This document shows, in pieces, positions 1 to 8,476 of a DNA stretch of 64,000 nucleotides. Origin of the DNA: Candidatus Pelagibacter communis (GTDB lineage: Bacteria > Pseudomonadota > Alphaproteobacteria > Pelagibacterales > Pelagibacteraceae); assembly GCF_001179845.1 (NCBI RefSeq), contig NZ_CVSB01000037.1:1-64000 (forward strand), written 5' to 3'. Positions within the stretch are counted from its first letter, which is position 1. The number at the start of each line of letters is the position of its first letter. The position numbers and the translations under genes were made by a program. The notes beneath the pieces are model-generated. The model was not told the origin of the DNA. It ran no database searches and was given only the letters and a program-made list of their open reading frames with translations.

Positions 1-334
1 AATGGGTGTATCTCCATCTGGTTGGTTCAAAGTTAGCCATGTAAGAGGAGATATAATAAAAAAGTTCGTTTAAAAATTTTGATTGAAAGGCAGTTTTATG
101 ACCAGTCTCATGCCATAATGGATTAGAGAAAGAATAAATATTCCCGTAAACTAAAAACCAAAACACCGACCACCATGTACCCCAAGTTTGATAAGCTAGA
201 ATTCCAGTTACCAATAATAGTCCAAAGAAAACTGAAACATGTTGAAGTCCTTTTAGATCTGATTTCTTAGAAAGTTCTTTAAGGACTTCTTTATCTACTT
301 GGCATTTATGCCATTTTTCTAATTTAACATCCAT
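1..334 (-). CDS. Fatty acid desaturase family protein (5' part only)
   Basis: The gene is cut by the window edge, so only the first 111 residues are seen. The start is the ATG at 334-332. The visible part has a charged N-terminus, a hydrophobic segment at about residues 33-48, and a histidine box HETGHK at about residue 73, which fits the first iron-binding box (HxxxH) of membrane di-iron desaturases or hydroxylases. The box sits just after aromatic-rich membrane sequence, as in that superfamily. It lies downstream of proteorhodopsin on the same strand but behind a strong terminator, so it is probably transcribed separately. The substrate cannot be told; a carotenoid ketolase or hydroxylase, or an alkane hydroxylase relative, remains possible. 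Confidence 0.72.
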   Translation of the reverse strand, partial: MDVKLEKWHKCQVDKEVLKELSKKSDLKGLQHVSVFFGLLLVTGILAYQTWGTWWSVFWFLVYGNIYSFSNPLWHETGHKTAFQSKFLNELFYYISSYMANFEPTRWRYTH

Positions 335-381
335 AGCAAAAAAAATTATGTATAGTTATTATACATAATTTTATTAAAGGT

Positions 382-416
382 AAAAAAAAAGGGCAAGTAC
401 AAAAATGTACCTGCCC
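382..416 (-). terminator. Intrinsic terminator of the proteorhodopsin gene
   Basis: Read on the minus strand, a 10-bp stem GGGCAGGTAC / GTACTTGCCC (one G-U pair) with an ATTTTT loop is followed directly by nine T residues. It begins 22 bp after the proteorhodopsin stop codon. It is the strongest terminator-like hairpin I saw in this window. Confidence 0.9.
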
Positions 417-438
417 TTAATTTAAATTTTAAGTAAAA

Positions 439-1206
439 CTACTTAGCTCTACCAGGTTGTTGCATAGCTGCTGCCCAAATGATCAGACCGAAAGCGATCT
501 TGTTCAAGAAGTCAGCTGCGTTGTAAATCACGTTTAGTGAGTTAGCATCTACACCACCTGTTAGGTAACCAAAAATGTAACCTAATGGGTAGATCGCCCA
601 ACCTACAGTAACGATCATTCTCATTGCACCAAAAGCAGTTACAAGTGATTTGTTACCACTTTTCGCCGCTCTCTTACCTGCTTCACCAGAGAATACTTCA
701 TACAAGATGTATACCCAACCAGCCATACCGATTATGAAACCAAGTGTAGCGTTGATGTATCCAGCTTCTCCTAAGTATCCACCTACTAGCATTACTAATG
801 TACCAATCATCAATCTCCAGAAAATTCCTGAGTCTGATTTGTTTACTGCTGCTAAAACAAAATAGAATTCTAGCATCAATAATGGCACTGTAATTAGCCA
901 GTCAATATATCTGTAAACTGTTGGTGACTCACCAGTCATGATCCATACTTCTCTCATGTAAATGTAGTGTACGAATGCAATACCAGTAACTAGACCAGCA
1001 ACAGTCATTGAAACTCTCCATCCAGCTGGAACCGAACTTCTTTCTAAGAAAAAGAATACAGTAGCAGCTAAACAAGCCATTGAAACTAGCCAGAATGAAA
1101 TTCCAACAAAGTCATCAGAGGCTAAAAGCACAGTTTCTGCGTTTGCTGCACCAGTTACGCCCATAAGAGCAACAACTGTAAGAGCAAACAATTTAAGTTT
1201 TTTCAT
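439..1206 (-). CDS. Proteorhodopsin, green-tuned light-driven proton pump
   Basis: A 255-residue, seven-helix retinal protein of the inner membrane that pumps protons out on illumination. Residues 1-23 form a signal peptide ending in ANA. The helix C block has the counterion Asp102 in YIDWLITVP and the proton donor Glu113. The tuning position is Leu110, the residue linked to green absorption (blue variants carry Gln). His80 matches the His that pairs with the counterion, and Lys236 in FLNKIAFG is the retinal Schiff-base lysine. All pump residues are present, so activity is expected. A GAGGGAG ribosome site (1213-1219) supports the start. The gene stands alone between its own promoter region and terminator, and no retinal synthesis genes lie in this window. 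Confidence 0.97.
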   Translation of the reverse strand: MKKLKLFALTVVALMGVTGAANAETVLLASDDFVGISFWLVSMACLAATVFFFLERSSVPAGWRVSMTVAGLVTGIAFVHYIYMREVWIMTGESPTVYRYIDWLITVPLLMLEFYFVLAAVNKSDSGIFWRLMIGTLVMLVGGYLGEAGYINATLGFIIGMAGWVYILYEVFSGEAGKRAAKSGNKSLVTAFGAMRMIVTVGWAIYPLGYIFGYLTGGVDANSLNVIYNAADFLNKIAFGLIIWAAAMQQPGRAK

Positions 1207-1238
1207 AAAAAACTCCCTCTTCGTTAGTTTTTATTTTT

Positions 1239-1254
1239 TAGTTTATATAAACTA
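1239..1254. promoter_or_regulatory. Perfect 16-bp palindrome upstream of proteorhodopsin
   Basis: TAGTTTATATAAACTA is a perfect palindrome 33 bp ahead of the proteorhodopsin start codon. Its AT-rich centre could also serve as a -10 element, with TTGGCT upstream as a weak -35. A dimeric regulator could bind here, but in such AT-rich DNA chance is possible and no regulator is identified. The rest of the 1207-1418 gap holds only promoter-like AT-rich sequence. Confidence 0.35.
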
Positions 1255-1418
1255 GACTTGAGCTTCCCCAAGCCAAAGTTGTGGTTAAATAGCAAATTAA
1301 ATTAGTTTTATGAAGACTTAATTGTCACTAATAAGCATTGATTTTACTTAATTTTTAAAATTAAATACAATTTATAAGTTAAAAACCAAAAAAAATAAGG
1401 AATTCGAATCAAATTTTT

Positions 1419-3320
1419 ATGTCCTCTAAGTTTAATGAAATTTACGAAAATTCTATAAAAAATCCTGAAAAATTTTGGCAGGAAGCATCTAAAGATATCT
1501 TTTGGTTTAAAAAACCAACCAAAGTTTTGAATAAATCTAACCCACCTTTCTATAAATGGTTCGAGGACGGGGTCACAAACACATGTTATAACGCTTTGGA
1601 CATTCATATCGATCAAGGAAGAGGTCAGAAAACAGCTTTAATCTATGATAGTCCTATTACAGGTAACAAAAGTCAGTTCACTTATGAGGAATTAAGGTTA
1701 AAAGTTTCTAAATTTGCAGGGGCATTAAAAGCTCAAGGGGCTAATAAAGGTGATCGGGTAATCATTTACATGCCAATGATCCCTGAAGCAGTGGTTGCTA
1801 TGCTTGCTTGCGCAAGAATAGGCGCAATACACTCTGTCGTCTTTGGTGGTTTTGCCTCAAACGAGCTTGCAAGCAGAATAGATGATAGTAAAGCAAAAAT
1901 ATTGGTGACTGCTTCATGCGGTTTTGAGCCTGGAAGGACTGTTGAATACAAACCTCTTGTCGATGAAGCAATAAAAATAGCCAATCACAAAATTGAAAAG
2001 ATGATTTTGTTTCAAAGACCTGGTCATGAAGTTAAATTAAATGCTCCAACAGAGGTCAGCTGGGAGGAAGTAATTTCAAATGCTAAAGATGCTGACTGTG
2101 TAGAGATGAATTCAAATGAGTTTGCTTATATTTTGTATACATCAGGAACAACCGGAACCCCTAAAGGTATAGTGAGAGACACTGGAGGTCATATTGTTGC
2201 TCTCAAATGGACTATGAAAAATATTTACAACATAGATACCGATGATATTTGGTGGTCTGCAAGTGACATTGGTTGGATTGTTGGACACTCTTATATCGTT
2301 TATGCTCCATTATTTAAAGGATGCACCACAGTTTTGTTTGAAGGTAAGCCTGTAGGAACTCCAGATGCAGGGGCTTTCTGGAAAATCATTTCAGATTATA
2401 AAGTAAAATCACTTTTTACAGCTCCAACAGCTTTCAGAGCGATAAAGAAAGAAGACCCTGAAGGTAAATTTTTCTCAAAATATGATCTAAGTAGTTTTGA
2501 AAGCCTGTTCCTTGCTGGAGAAAGAGCTGATCCAGATACGATTAAATGGGCTGAGAATTTACTTAAAGTTCCTGTGATAGATCATTGGTGGCAAACAGAG
2601 ACTAGCTGGGCAATTAGCTCAAATTGCACTGGTATTGAAATGATGGAAACAAAATATGGCTCAGCCTGCAAAGCTGTTCCTGGGTATGATGTAAAAATCA
2701 TAAAGCCTGACCAGTCTTTAGCAAAACCAAATGAGATGGGAGACATAGTTGTGAAACTCCCTTTGCCTCCAGGTACATTTCCAACATTATGGAATGCAGA
2801 TCAAAGATACAAAGAAAACTATATGTCTAATTATGAAGGATACTACCAAACATATGATGCAGGTCACATTGATGATGATGGTTATATTTGGATTATGTCT
2901 AGAACTGATGACATTATAAACGTTGCAGGTCACAGGTTATCAACTGGAGCAATTGAAGAAGTATTATCTGAACATCAATCAGTTGCTGAATGTGCGGTAC
3001 TTGGAATTGCAGATAAATTAAAAGGTCAACTACCTATTGGATTAGTAGTTTTAAAGTCTGGTGTTGATAAAGATAATGATACTATATCAAAAGAATGTGT
3101 TCAGATGGTTAGAGATAAAATAGGCCCAGTTGCTGCATTTAAAGTAGTGATTGTTATAAAAAGATTGCCTAAAACAAGATCAGGAAAAATCTTACGGGGA
3201 ACAATAAGAAAAATTGCAGATAATGTTGAATATAAAATTCCTCCAACAATAGATGATCCAGCAATTTTAACAGAAATAAAAGAAGATTTGATTAATAACA
3301 AAATTTTAAGCAATGGTTAA
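1419..3320 (+). CDS. prpE: Propionate-CoA ligase (acetyl-CoA synthetase family)
   Basis: A 633-residue acyl-CoA synthetase of the ANL superfamily that makes propionyl-CoA (or a similar short acyl-CoA) from acid, ATP and CoA in the cytoplasm. The ATP loop reads YTSGTTGTPKG near residue 243. The blocks MPMIPEAV, ARIGAIHSVVFGGF and ASDIGWIVGHSYIVYAPL are shared by PrpE and Acs. The C-terminal LPKTRSGKILR holds the catalytic lysine, Lys590, which protein acetylases often target. The N-terminus (SNPPFYKWFEDG) resembles PrpE more than Acs. The SMR gene starts inside its last codons. A ribosome site AAGGA sits upstream. Substrate preference is inferred from similarity remembered, not measured. Confidence 0.85.
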   Translation: MSSKFNEIYENSIKNPEKFWQEASKDIFWFKKPTKVLNKSNPPFYKWFEDGVTNTCYNALDIHIDQGRGQKTALIYDSPITGNKSQFTYEELRLKVSKFAGALKAQGANKGDRVIIYMPMIPEAVVAMLACARIGAIHSVVFGGFASNELASRIDDSKAKILVTASCGFEPGRTVEYKPLVDEAIKIANHKIEKMILFQRPGHEVKLNAPTEVSWEEVISNAKDADCVEMNSNEFAYILYTSGTTGTPKGIVRDTGGHIVALKWTMKNIYNIDTDDIWWSASDIGWIVGHSYIVYAPLFKGCTTVLFEGKPVGTPDAGAFWKIISDYKVKSLFTAPTAFRAIKKEDPEGKFFSKYDLSSFESLFLAGERADPDTIKWAENLLKVPVIDHWWQTETSWAISSNCTGIEMMETKYGSACKAVPGYDVKIIKPDQSLAKPNEMGDIVVKLPLPPGTFPTLWNADQRYKENYMSNYEGYYQTYDAGHIDDDGYIWIMSRTDDIINVAGHRLSTGAIEEVLSEHQSVAECAVLGIADKLKGQLPIGLVVLKSGVDKDNDTISKECVQMVRDKIGPVAAFKVVIVIKRLPKTRSGKILRGTIRKIADNVEYKIPPTIDDPAILTEIKEDLINNKILSNG

Positions 3321-3645
3321 AACATATTTATTTCTCGCAGGTGCAGTATTTTTTGAAGTTGCTGGTACAATGTTATTACCTGTAACTCAAAATTTTACAA
3401 AACTAATTCCAACAGCTGCTCTTGCATTCTTTTATCTTTGTGCTTTCTATCTTTTAACTTTTGTAGCAGATAAGATTCCTATTGCTATTATGTATGCAAC
3501 ATGGAGCGGTCTTGGAATTTTTACTATAGCAATCCTTGGATATATATTTTTTAAACAAACTTTGGCTTGGCAAGCAATAATGGGACTATTCTTAATAGTG
3601 ATAGGTATAATTTTAGTAAACAGTTTTACAGGTAAGCTTAACTAA
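3313..3645 (+). CDS. Small multidrug resistance-like membrane protein
   Basis: A 110-residue protein with four predicted membrane helices and almost no loops, the size and shape of SMR transporters. Glu15 in the first helix (FFEVAGT) corresponds to the proton- and substrate-binding glutamate of EmrE. The segment YATWSGLGIF in the third helix matches the conserved SMR region (YAxWxGxG). Its start overlaps the end of prpE by 8 bp, so the two are co-transcribed. The substrate is unknown; guanidinium or quaternary amine export is known for the family. Confidence 0.85.
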   Translation: MVKTYLFLAGAVFFEVAGTMLLPVTQNFTKLIPTAALAFFYLCAFYLLTFVADKIPIAIMYATWSGLGIFTIAILGYIFFKQTLAWQAIMGLFLIVIGIILVNSFTGKLN

Positions 3646-4945
3646 ACTGTAAAGGGGTTCCATCCGGATCACCTAAAATTTTTCCATCCTGCATTTTAAT
3701 TTTTCCTGCAATAATTGTATGAGTAGGTGTTCCTTTGAATTTGAAACCATTAAATGGTGACCACTTACATTTGCTTTCAATATTTTCGTTTTTAATTTCA
3801 ATAGTTTTATTCATATCAACTATAGTAAAGTCTGCATCGTAACCTTCTTTAATAAATCCTTTGTTTTTTATTCCAAAAATTCTCACTGGATTTTCACAAA
3901 CAAAGTTCATCAATTGGTTAAGAGATAATTTTCCATCATTTATGTGATTTAACATTACAGGCATTAAAGTTTGAACTCCTGGCATCCCTGAAGGAGTATT
4001 TGGATAAACCTTGTCTTTATTTTCTTTTAAATGTGGAGCATGATCTGAACCGATCGTATCATTGAAATTATTTCGTACTCCATACCACAATCTATCATAA
4101 TGAGATTTATCTCTTAAGGGTGGGTTCATCTGAGCATACGTTCCAAGCTTGTCATAACAATCTGGCGCATAAAGAGTTAAATGCTGGGGAGTAATCTCAA
4201 ATGTAATATTTCCTTTGTGTTGAGATAAGAAATCTATTTCTTCTTTAGTAGTAATATGAAGTACATGAGCTTTTTTATTGTGCTTTTCTGCAATTCGAAC
4301 AATTCTTCTTGTAGATGCTATTGCACATTCCGCACTTCTCCATACAGGATGCGTATGAACATCACCCTCTTTTATTAATTTCTTGTTTACATTTAAAATT
4401 GCCTCATCTTCAGAATGGACTGCAACTACTTTTGAAGCATTTTGAAAAACCTTGTCTATGTCGTCCTCTTCAGCCACTAATAAATTTCCAGTTGATGATC
4501 CTGCAAACAGTTTAATTCCACAACAACCTTCCAAACCTTCTAGGCTTGCTAAATCATCCGAATTGTCTGCTGTTGCTCCAAAATAAAAAGCATAATTGCA
4601 ATACATTCTATTTTTAGCAAGATCTAATTTTTTTTGAAATTCTTTCATGTTTGAAGTTGGTGGATTTGTGTTAGGCATTTCAAATACACTAGTTATTCCA
4701 CCTGCTATTGCTGCTCTACTTCCTGAATGAAGATCCTCAGTATCTGTTGATCCTGGTTCTCTAAAATGTGTTTGGGTATCTATGCAACCAGGCAATACTG
4801 CATGGCCTTCTGCATTAATTGTCTCTTTTGCTTCTTCTGAAATTTGTCCAATCTGATGAATTTTTGCATCTTTTATAGCAACATCTACATCTTGTAATTC
4901 ACCATCGATGTAACATTGTCCGTTTTTAATTATAAGATCTAACAT
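3638..4945 (-). CDS. Dihydroorotase-like cyclic amidohydrolase
   Basis: A 435-residue TIM-barrel amidohydrolase of the class I dihydroorotase group, which would close or open a cyclic amide such as dihydroorotate. Metal-site residues visible are His60 and Arg62 in DTQTHFREPG, the carbamylated-lysine candidate Lys145 (GIKLFAGSST), His177, His230 and Asp301 (GSDHAPH). The first histidine of the usual HxH pair is Gln58. I recall alphaproteobacterial members with Gln at this spot, so the protein may be an active variant or a paralogue with another substrate. It converges on the SMR gene, overlapping it by 8 bp. No other pyrimidine gene is adjacent; carAB is about 42 kb away. Confidence 0.8.
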   Translation of the reverse strand: MLDLIIKNGQCYIDGELQDVDVAIKDAKIHQIGQISEEAKETINAEGHAVLPGCIDTQTHFREPGSTDTEDLHSGSRAAIAGGITSVFEMPNTNPPTSNMKEFQKKLDLAKNRMYCNYAFYFGATADNSDDLASLEGLEGCCGIKLFAGSSTGNLLVAEEDDIDKVFQNASKVVAVHSEDEAILNVNKKLIKEGDVHTHPVWRSAECAIASTRRIVRIAEKHNKKAHVLHITTKEEIDFLSQHKGNITFEITPQHLTLYAPDCYDKLGTYAQMNPPLRDKSHYDRLWYGVRNNFNDTIGSDHAPHLKENKDKVYPNTPSGMPGVQTLMPVMLNHINDGKLSLNQLMNFVCENPVRIFGIKNKGFIKEGYDADFTIVDMNKTIEIKNENIESKCKWSPFNGFKFKGTPTHTIIAGKIKMQDGKILGDPDGTPLQFS

Positions 4946-4988
4946 TTTGAGAAATTGTTATTATATTACAATCTATAATTAATCAATT

Positions 4989-5879
4989 ATGAATATAAAA
5001 AACGTTTATATTTTAGATGACAGAGCAATTCTTTATATTAATGGAGAAGATGCAAAAGAATTTCTTCAAAATCTCATCAGCAACGACATAAACAAAGTAA
5101 GCGATGTAAATAGTTGTTTTAGTTCATTACTTACACCTCAAGGTAAATTTTTATATGAATTTATAATCGTAAAACATAAGTCTGGATATCTTTTGGATTG
5201 TGAAAAACCTCAGGCAGAAGAGTTATTCAAACAATTATCACTATATAAGCTAAGATCAAAAGTTGAAATTCTAAATTTAAGCAATGAATTTGTTGTAGCA
5301 GCATTTTCTCATGAAAAATTCTTAACTTTTGATGAAGCAAAAGATCAACCTGGATACACAATTAAATATAGAGAAGATCCAATATTTTTAGATCCAAGAA
5401 ATAAGGATTTGGGTGCTAGATTAATTATTAATTTAGAAAAACTTTATTTATCTTTAAAAAAGCTAGATCTTCACGATGCAAACCTTAAAGAATATTATTC
5501 ATTAAGTCATAGCCTTGGAATAGTTCCAAAAGATTTAAATAAATTGAAAGACAAATTGTTTGGTATTGAATGTAATTTTGAGGAATTAAATGGAATTGAT
5601 TTCAAAAAAGGCTGTTATGTTGGCCAAGAAAATACAGCAAGAATTAAATTAAAGAACAAGCTTTCAAAAAGATTATTTCCAATAAATGTAGTTAATGGAA
5701 AACTGCACGAAGGTGAAAGTATTTATAATAATGAAATAGAAATAGGTAAGGTTTTAATTGATAGCGACTACCCTTTTGCATTAATTAAATACTTAAACGA
5801 AAACTTTGATGAAACAGCAAATTTTAAAACTAAAGAAGCTTCAATAAATATTAATAAACCGGATTGGATAAAAAACTAA
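4989..5879 (+). CDS. ygfZ: YgfZ/IBA57-type folate-binding protein
   Basis: A 296-residue protein of the GcvT-like tetrahydrofolate-binding fold that supports assembly or repair of iron-sulfur clusters. The family signature KGCYVGQE is at about residue 210, with the conserved cysteine. The N-terminal half carries the aminomethyltransferase-like core (VYILDDRAILYINGEDA, then FLQNLISND). NadA, an iron-sulfur enzyme, is encoded close downstream, but a tRNA and a minus-strand gene separate them, so no operon is implied. Confidence 0.88.
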   Translation: MNIKNVYILDDRAILYINGEDAKEFLQNLISNDINKVSDVNSCFSSLLTPQGKFLYEFIIVKHKSGYLLDCEKPQAEELFKQLSLYKLRSKVEILNLSNEFVVAAFSHEKFLTFDEAKDQPGYTIKYREDPIFLDPRNKDLGARLIINLEKLYLSLKKLDLHDANLKEYYSLSHSLGIVPKDLNKLKDKLFGIECNFEELNGIDFKKGCYVGQENTARIKLKNKLSKRLFPINVVNGKLHEGESIYNNEIEIGKVLIDSDYPFALIKYLNENFDETANFKTKEASININKPDWIKN

Positions 5880-5884
5880 TTTTC

Positions 5885-6046
5885 TTATTTAATTAAATAA
5901 ACAACCATTAAAATTATTAAAACTATAATAATCCAAATACTGAGATTTTTAAGAAATTGTTTGAATTGAGAATTTGATTGTAAAAAACTTGGTAATACTA
6001 AAAGCAAAACCCCAACCATAAATATTACTGAAATTAACTTATCCAT
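5885..6046 (-). CDS. Small membrane protein, 53 residues, unknown function
   Basis: An open frame from ATG at 6046-6044 to TAA at 5885-5887, preceded by a clear AGGAG ribosome site. Two hydrophobic segments (residues 4-18 and about 37-52) flank a short polar stretch (QSNSQFKQFLKNLS), giving a likely two-helix hairpin ending in Lys. The ribosome site and the membrane-like composition support it as real. I do not recognise a family. It lies between ygfZ and tRNA-Leu, and converges on ygfZ. Confidence 0.6.
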   Translation of the reverse strand: MDKLISVIFMVGVLLLVLPSFLQSNSQFKQFLKNLSIWIIIVLIILMVVYLIK

Positions 6047-6072
6047 CAAAAACTCCTATATAAAATTCATTT

Positions 6073-6158
6073 TGGTGCGGTCGGAGAGACTCGAACTCTC
6101 ATGGACTAGGTCCACACGGCCCTCAACCGTGCCTGTCTACCAATTTCAGCACGACCGC
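6073..6158 (-). tRNA. tRNA-Leu(GAG)
   Basis: An 86-nt class II tRNA on the minus strand with encoded CCA. The acceptor is GCGGTCG / CGACCGC. The anticodon arm CACGG-TTGAGGG-CCGTG reads GAG. A long variable arm (GGACCTAGTCC) and a canonical T arm GAGAG-TTCGAGT-CTCTC complete the cloverleaf. Confidence 0.96.
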
Positions 6159-6213
6159 GATATGTCCCATAATAAATGAATGACAATCATGATTCAAATT
6201 GGTAAAAATCCTC

Positions 6214-7203
6214 ATGGAATTTACACAAGAAGTGCGTAAAGCGACAGATCCTATTTATCAAAAAATTTCTAAGGTTATGCCTGAAATTGAATGGTCAGTT
6301 CATGCTCCGTATATTCATGAAATCAATAAATTAAAAAAAGAAAAGAATGCTGTAATTCTTGCTCATAACTATCAAACACCAGAAATTTATCATGGTGTAG
6401 CAGATTTTTCTGCAGACTCTTTAGCATTGGCAATTGAAGCTTCAAAAACTTCGGCTGATATTATTTTAATGGCTGGAGTTCATTTTATGGCAGAGACCGC
6501 AAAATTAATGAGTCCTAACAAAAAAGTTATTCTACCAGATATGGATGCTGGTTGTTCTTTATCATCATCAATTACTGGAAAAGATGTTAGGCTATTAAAA
6601 GAGAAATACCCAGGCGTTCCTGTTGTGTCTTATGTTAATACGTCAGCAGAAGTTAAGGCTGAAACAGATGTTTGTTGCACATCAGCAAATGCAGTTAAAA
6701 TAGTTAAATCACTTGGGGTAAAAAGAGTAATATTTTTACCTGATGATTACTTGGCTAAATATGTAGCTTCTCAAACTGATGTTGAAATTATTTCTTGGAA
6801 AGGAATTTGTATTGTCCATGATCAATTTAATAAAAAAGAAATAGAGTATATAAGAAAAAATAATCCAGGAATTAAAATTATTGCACATCCAGAATGTCCT
6901 CCTGATGTAATTGAAGCAAGTGATTTTGCAGGATCAACATCTGGAATGATCAAATATGTAAAAGATAATCAACCAAAAAAAGTAATGATGGTTACTGAGT
7001 GCTCAATGAGTGACAATATCCAGATAGAAAATCCAAATGTAGATTTTGTTAAGCCATGTAACATGTGTCCTCATATGAAAAAAATTACACTTCCAAAAAT
7101 ATTAGATTGTCTAGAGAAGGAAACTGGTGAAATAATTATGGACAAAGAAACAATTGATAAAGCCAGAATATCTGTAGAGAGAATGGCAGCTATTGGCAGA
7201 TAA
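6214..7203 (+). CDS. nadA: Quinolinate synthase A
   Basis: It condenses iminoaspartate with dihydroxyacetone phosphate to quinolinate, the [4Fe-4S] step of de novo NAD synthesis. The three cluster cysteines are visible in DAGCSLSSS, VCCTSANA and CNMCPHMK. Further marks are AHNYQTPEIY and ECPPDVIEASDFAGST. I take the ATG at 6214 (MEFTQEV, 329 residues) as the start; a TTG at 6199 is in frame but adds only five residues. NadC follows after 4 bp. The aspartate oxidase gene nadB is not in the window. Confidence 0.95.
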   Translation: MEFTQEVRKATDPIYQKISKVMPEIEWSVHAPYIHEINKLKKEKNAVILAHNYQTPEIYHGVADFSADSLALAIEASKTSADIILMAGVHFMAETAKLMSPNKKVILPDMDAGCSLSSSITGKDVRLLKEKYPGVPVVSYVNTSAEVKAETDVCCTSANAVKIVKSLGVKRVIFLPDDYLAKYVASQTDVEIISWKGICIVHDQFNKKEIEYIRKNNPGIKIIAHPECPPDVIEASDFAGSTSGMIKYVKDNQPKKVMMVTECSMSDNIQIENPNVDFVKPCNMCPHMKKITLPKILDCLEKETGEIIMDKETIDKARISVERMAAIGR

Positions 7204-7207
7204 ATAA

Positions 7208-8041
7208 GTGTCAAAAATAAAACTTAGCAAAGAATTTATCAAAAGCACTGTCAAGCTAGCATTAAACGAAGATCTTTACCCTTCAGGAGATATCACTTCA
7301 AGTTTAATTAAAGGTGATAAAATTGTAGCAGTTAAATTAATTGCAAATCAAAAAGCAATTGTTGGAGGATTATTATTTGCTAAACAAACTTTTGCATTAA
7401 TTGATGATAAAATAAAATTCATTATTAAGAAAAAAGATGGTTCTAAAGTTAATGAAAGAAATTTAGTAGCTTTAATTAAAGGTAATGCAAAAAATATTCT
7501 AATCGCTGAAAGGGTAGCTTTAAATTTTTTATCTCATATTTCTGGAATAGCAACTAAAACAAATGAGTTTGTTAAATTAGCAGGAAAAAAAACTAAAATT
7601 TGTTGCACAAGAAAAACAATTCCTAATTTAAGAGTAATCCAAAAATATGCTGTTAAATTAGGAGGTGGCACAAATCATAGATTCAATTTAAGTGATGAGT
7701 ATTTAATTAAAGATAATCATATTGCTAGTTCAGATTTAAAAACTTTAGTCTTAAAGGCAATAAAAAATAAAAAAGGAAAAAAAATTACGGTTGAGGTTGA
7801 CTCAATTAAACAACTTAAATCAATATTAGGTCTTAAATTTAATACTGTTCTGCTCGACAACATGAGTGTTAAAAATATAAAACATGGTGTTAAAATTGCT
7901 AGAAAGTTATATGAAACTGAAGCTTCAGGAAATGTTACATTAAAAACTGTCAAAGCCATTGCGTCTACTGGAGTTAACAGAATTTCTGTTGGCAGTATTA
8001 CACACAGCGCTCCTGCAATTGACTTTAAGTTAGAAATTTAA
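7208..8041 (+). CDS. nadC: Nicotinate-nucleotide pyrophosphorylase (quinolinate PRTase)
   Basis: A 277-residue enzyme that converts quinolinate and PRPP to nicotinate mononucleotide, directly after NadA in the pathway and on the map. Recognisable blocks are LNEDLYPSGDITS near the N-terminus, ERVALNFLSHISGIAT, CTRKTIPNLRVIQKYAVKLGGG with the Arg/Lys phosphate-binding set, LIKDNHI, and the C-terminal TGVNRISVGSITHS. The start is GTG at 7208, five bases after the nadA stop. Its end overlaps the convergent MazG-like gene by 4 bp. Confidence 0.95.
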   Translation: MSKIKLSKEFIKSTVKLALNEDLYPSGDITSSLIKGDKIVAVKLIANQKAIVGGLLFAKQTFALIDDKIKFIIKKKDGSKVNERNLVALIKGNAKNILIAERVALNFLSHISGIATKTNEFVKLAGKKTKICCTRKTIPNLRVIQKYAVKLGGGTNHRFNLSDEYLIKDNHIASSDLKTLVLKAIKNKKGKKITVEVDSIKQLKSILGLKFNTVLLDNMSVKNIKHGVKIARKLYETEASGNVTLKTVKAIASTGVNRISVGSITHSAPAIDFKLEI

Positions 8042-8409
8042 TTCACAAACTTTGATAGATCTGGCTTAAAATAGTTAGGACCTTTCATGACTTTTCCAGA
8101 CTCATTGTAAATTGGTTTTCCATTTTCATCTAACTTACTCATATTTGAATTTTGGACCTCATCAAAACATTTATCCAAATCAATTCCAAAGGCGTGCCCT
8201 GCTCCATAAGTTACATATAATATGTCTGTTAGCGCATCAGCTACTTCCAATAAGTCCTTATTATTCATAGCTTCTGTAAGTTCCTCTAATTCCTCTTTTA
8301 TTAGATCTATTCTTAATTTATTTATTTTATCATTGCTAAATGATGGTTTTGTTTTTACTTCCTGACCAAAAGTTTTCATGAAAGTACCAACTTTGCTAAA
8401 ATTCGACAT
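8038..8409 (-). CDS. MazG-like nucleotide pyrophosphohydrolase
   Basis: A 123-residue all-alpha NTP pyrophosphatase-like protein. The metal-binding pattern EELEELTEA followed by EVADALTDILYVTYGAGHAFGIDL is the ExxE...ExxD arrangement of the MazG/HisE superfamily. It could be a house-cleaning enzyme for unusual nucleotides or a phosphoribosyl-ATP pyrophosphohydrolase-like enzyme; no histidine genes are nearby, so the former is more likely. The C-terminal piece (KVMKGPNYFKPDL) looks like the tail seen in phosphoribosyl-ATP pyrophosphohydrolase-like proteins. Confidence 0.75.
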   Translation of the reverse strand: MSNFSKVGTFMKTFGQEVKTKPSFSNDKINKLRIDLIKEELEELTEAMNNKDLLEVADALTDILYVTYGAGHAFGIDLDKCFDEVQNSNMSKLDENGKPIYNESGKVMKGPNYFKPDLSKFVN

Positions 8410-8476
8410 AATGCTCCTGTATATTTTTAAAAGATTATTGTATGTTAATAATTATTTGTTACTTAAAAATTAATCA

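Noticed and set aside
1344-1616. Minus-strand open frame of 90 codons opposite prpE start
   Set aside because: It is antisense to a clear gene, low in complexity, and shows no ribosome site or family match.
5990-6010. Possible frameshift in the small membrane protein near the A run
   Set aside because: A careful recount of the A run gives one continuous frame of 53 codons from the ribosome-site ATG to TAA.
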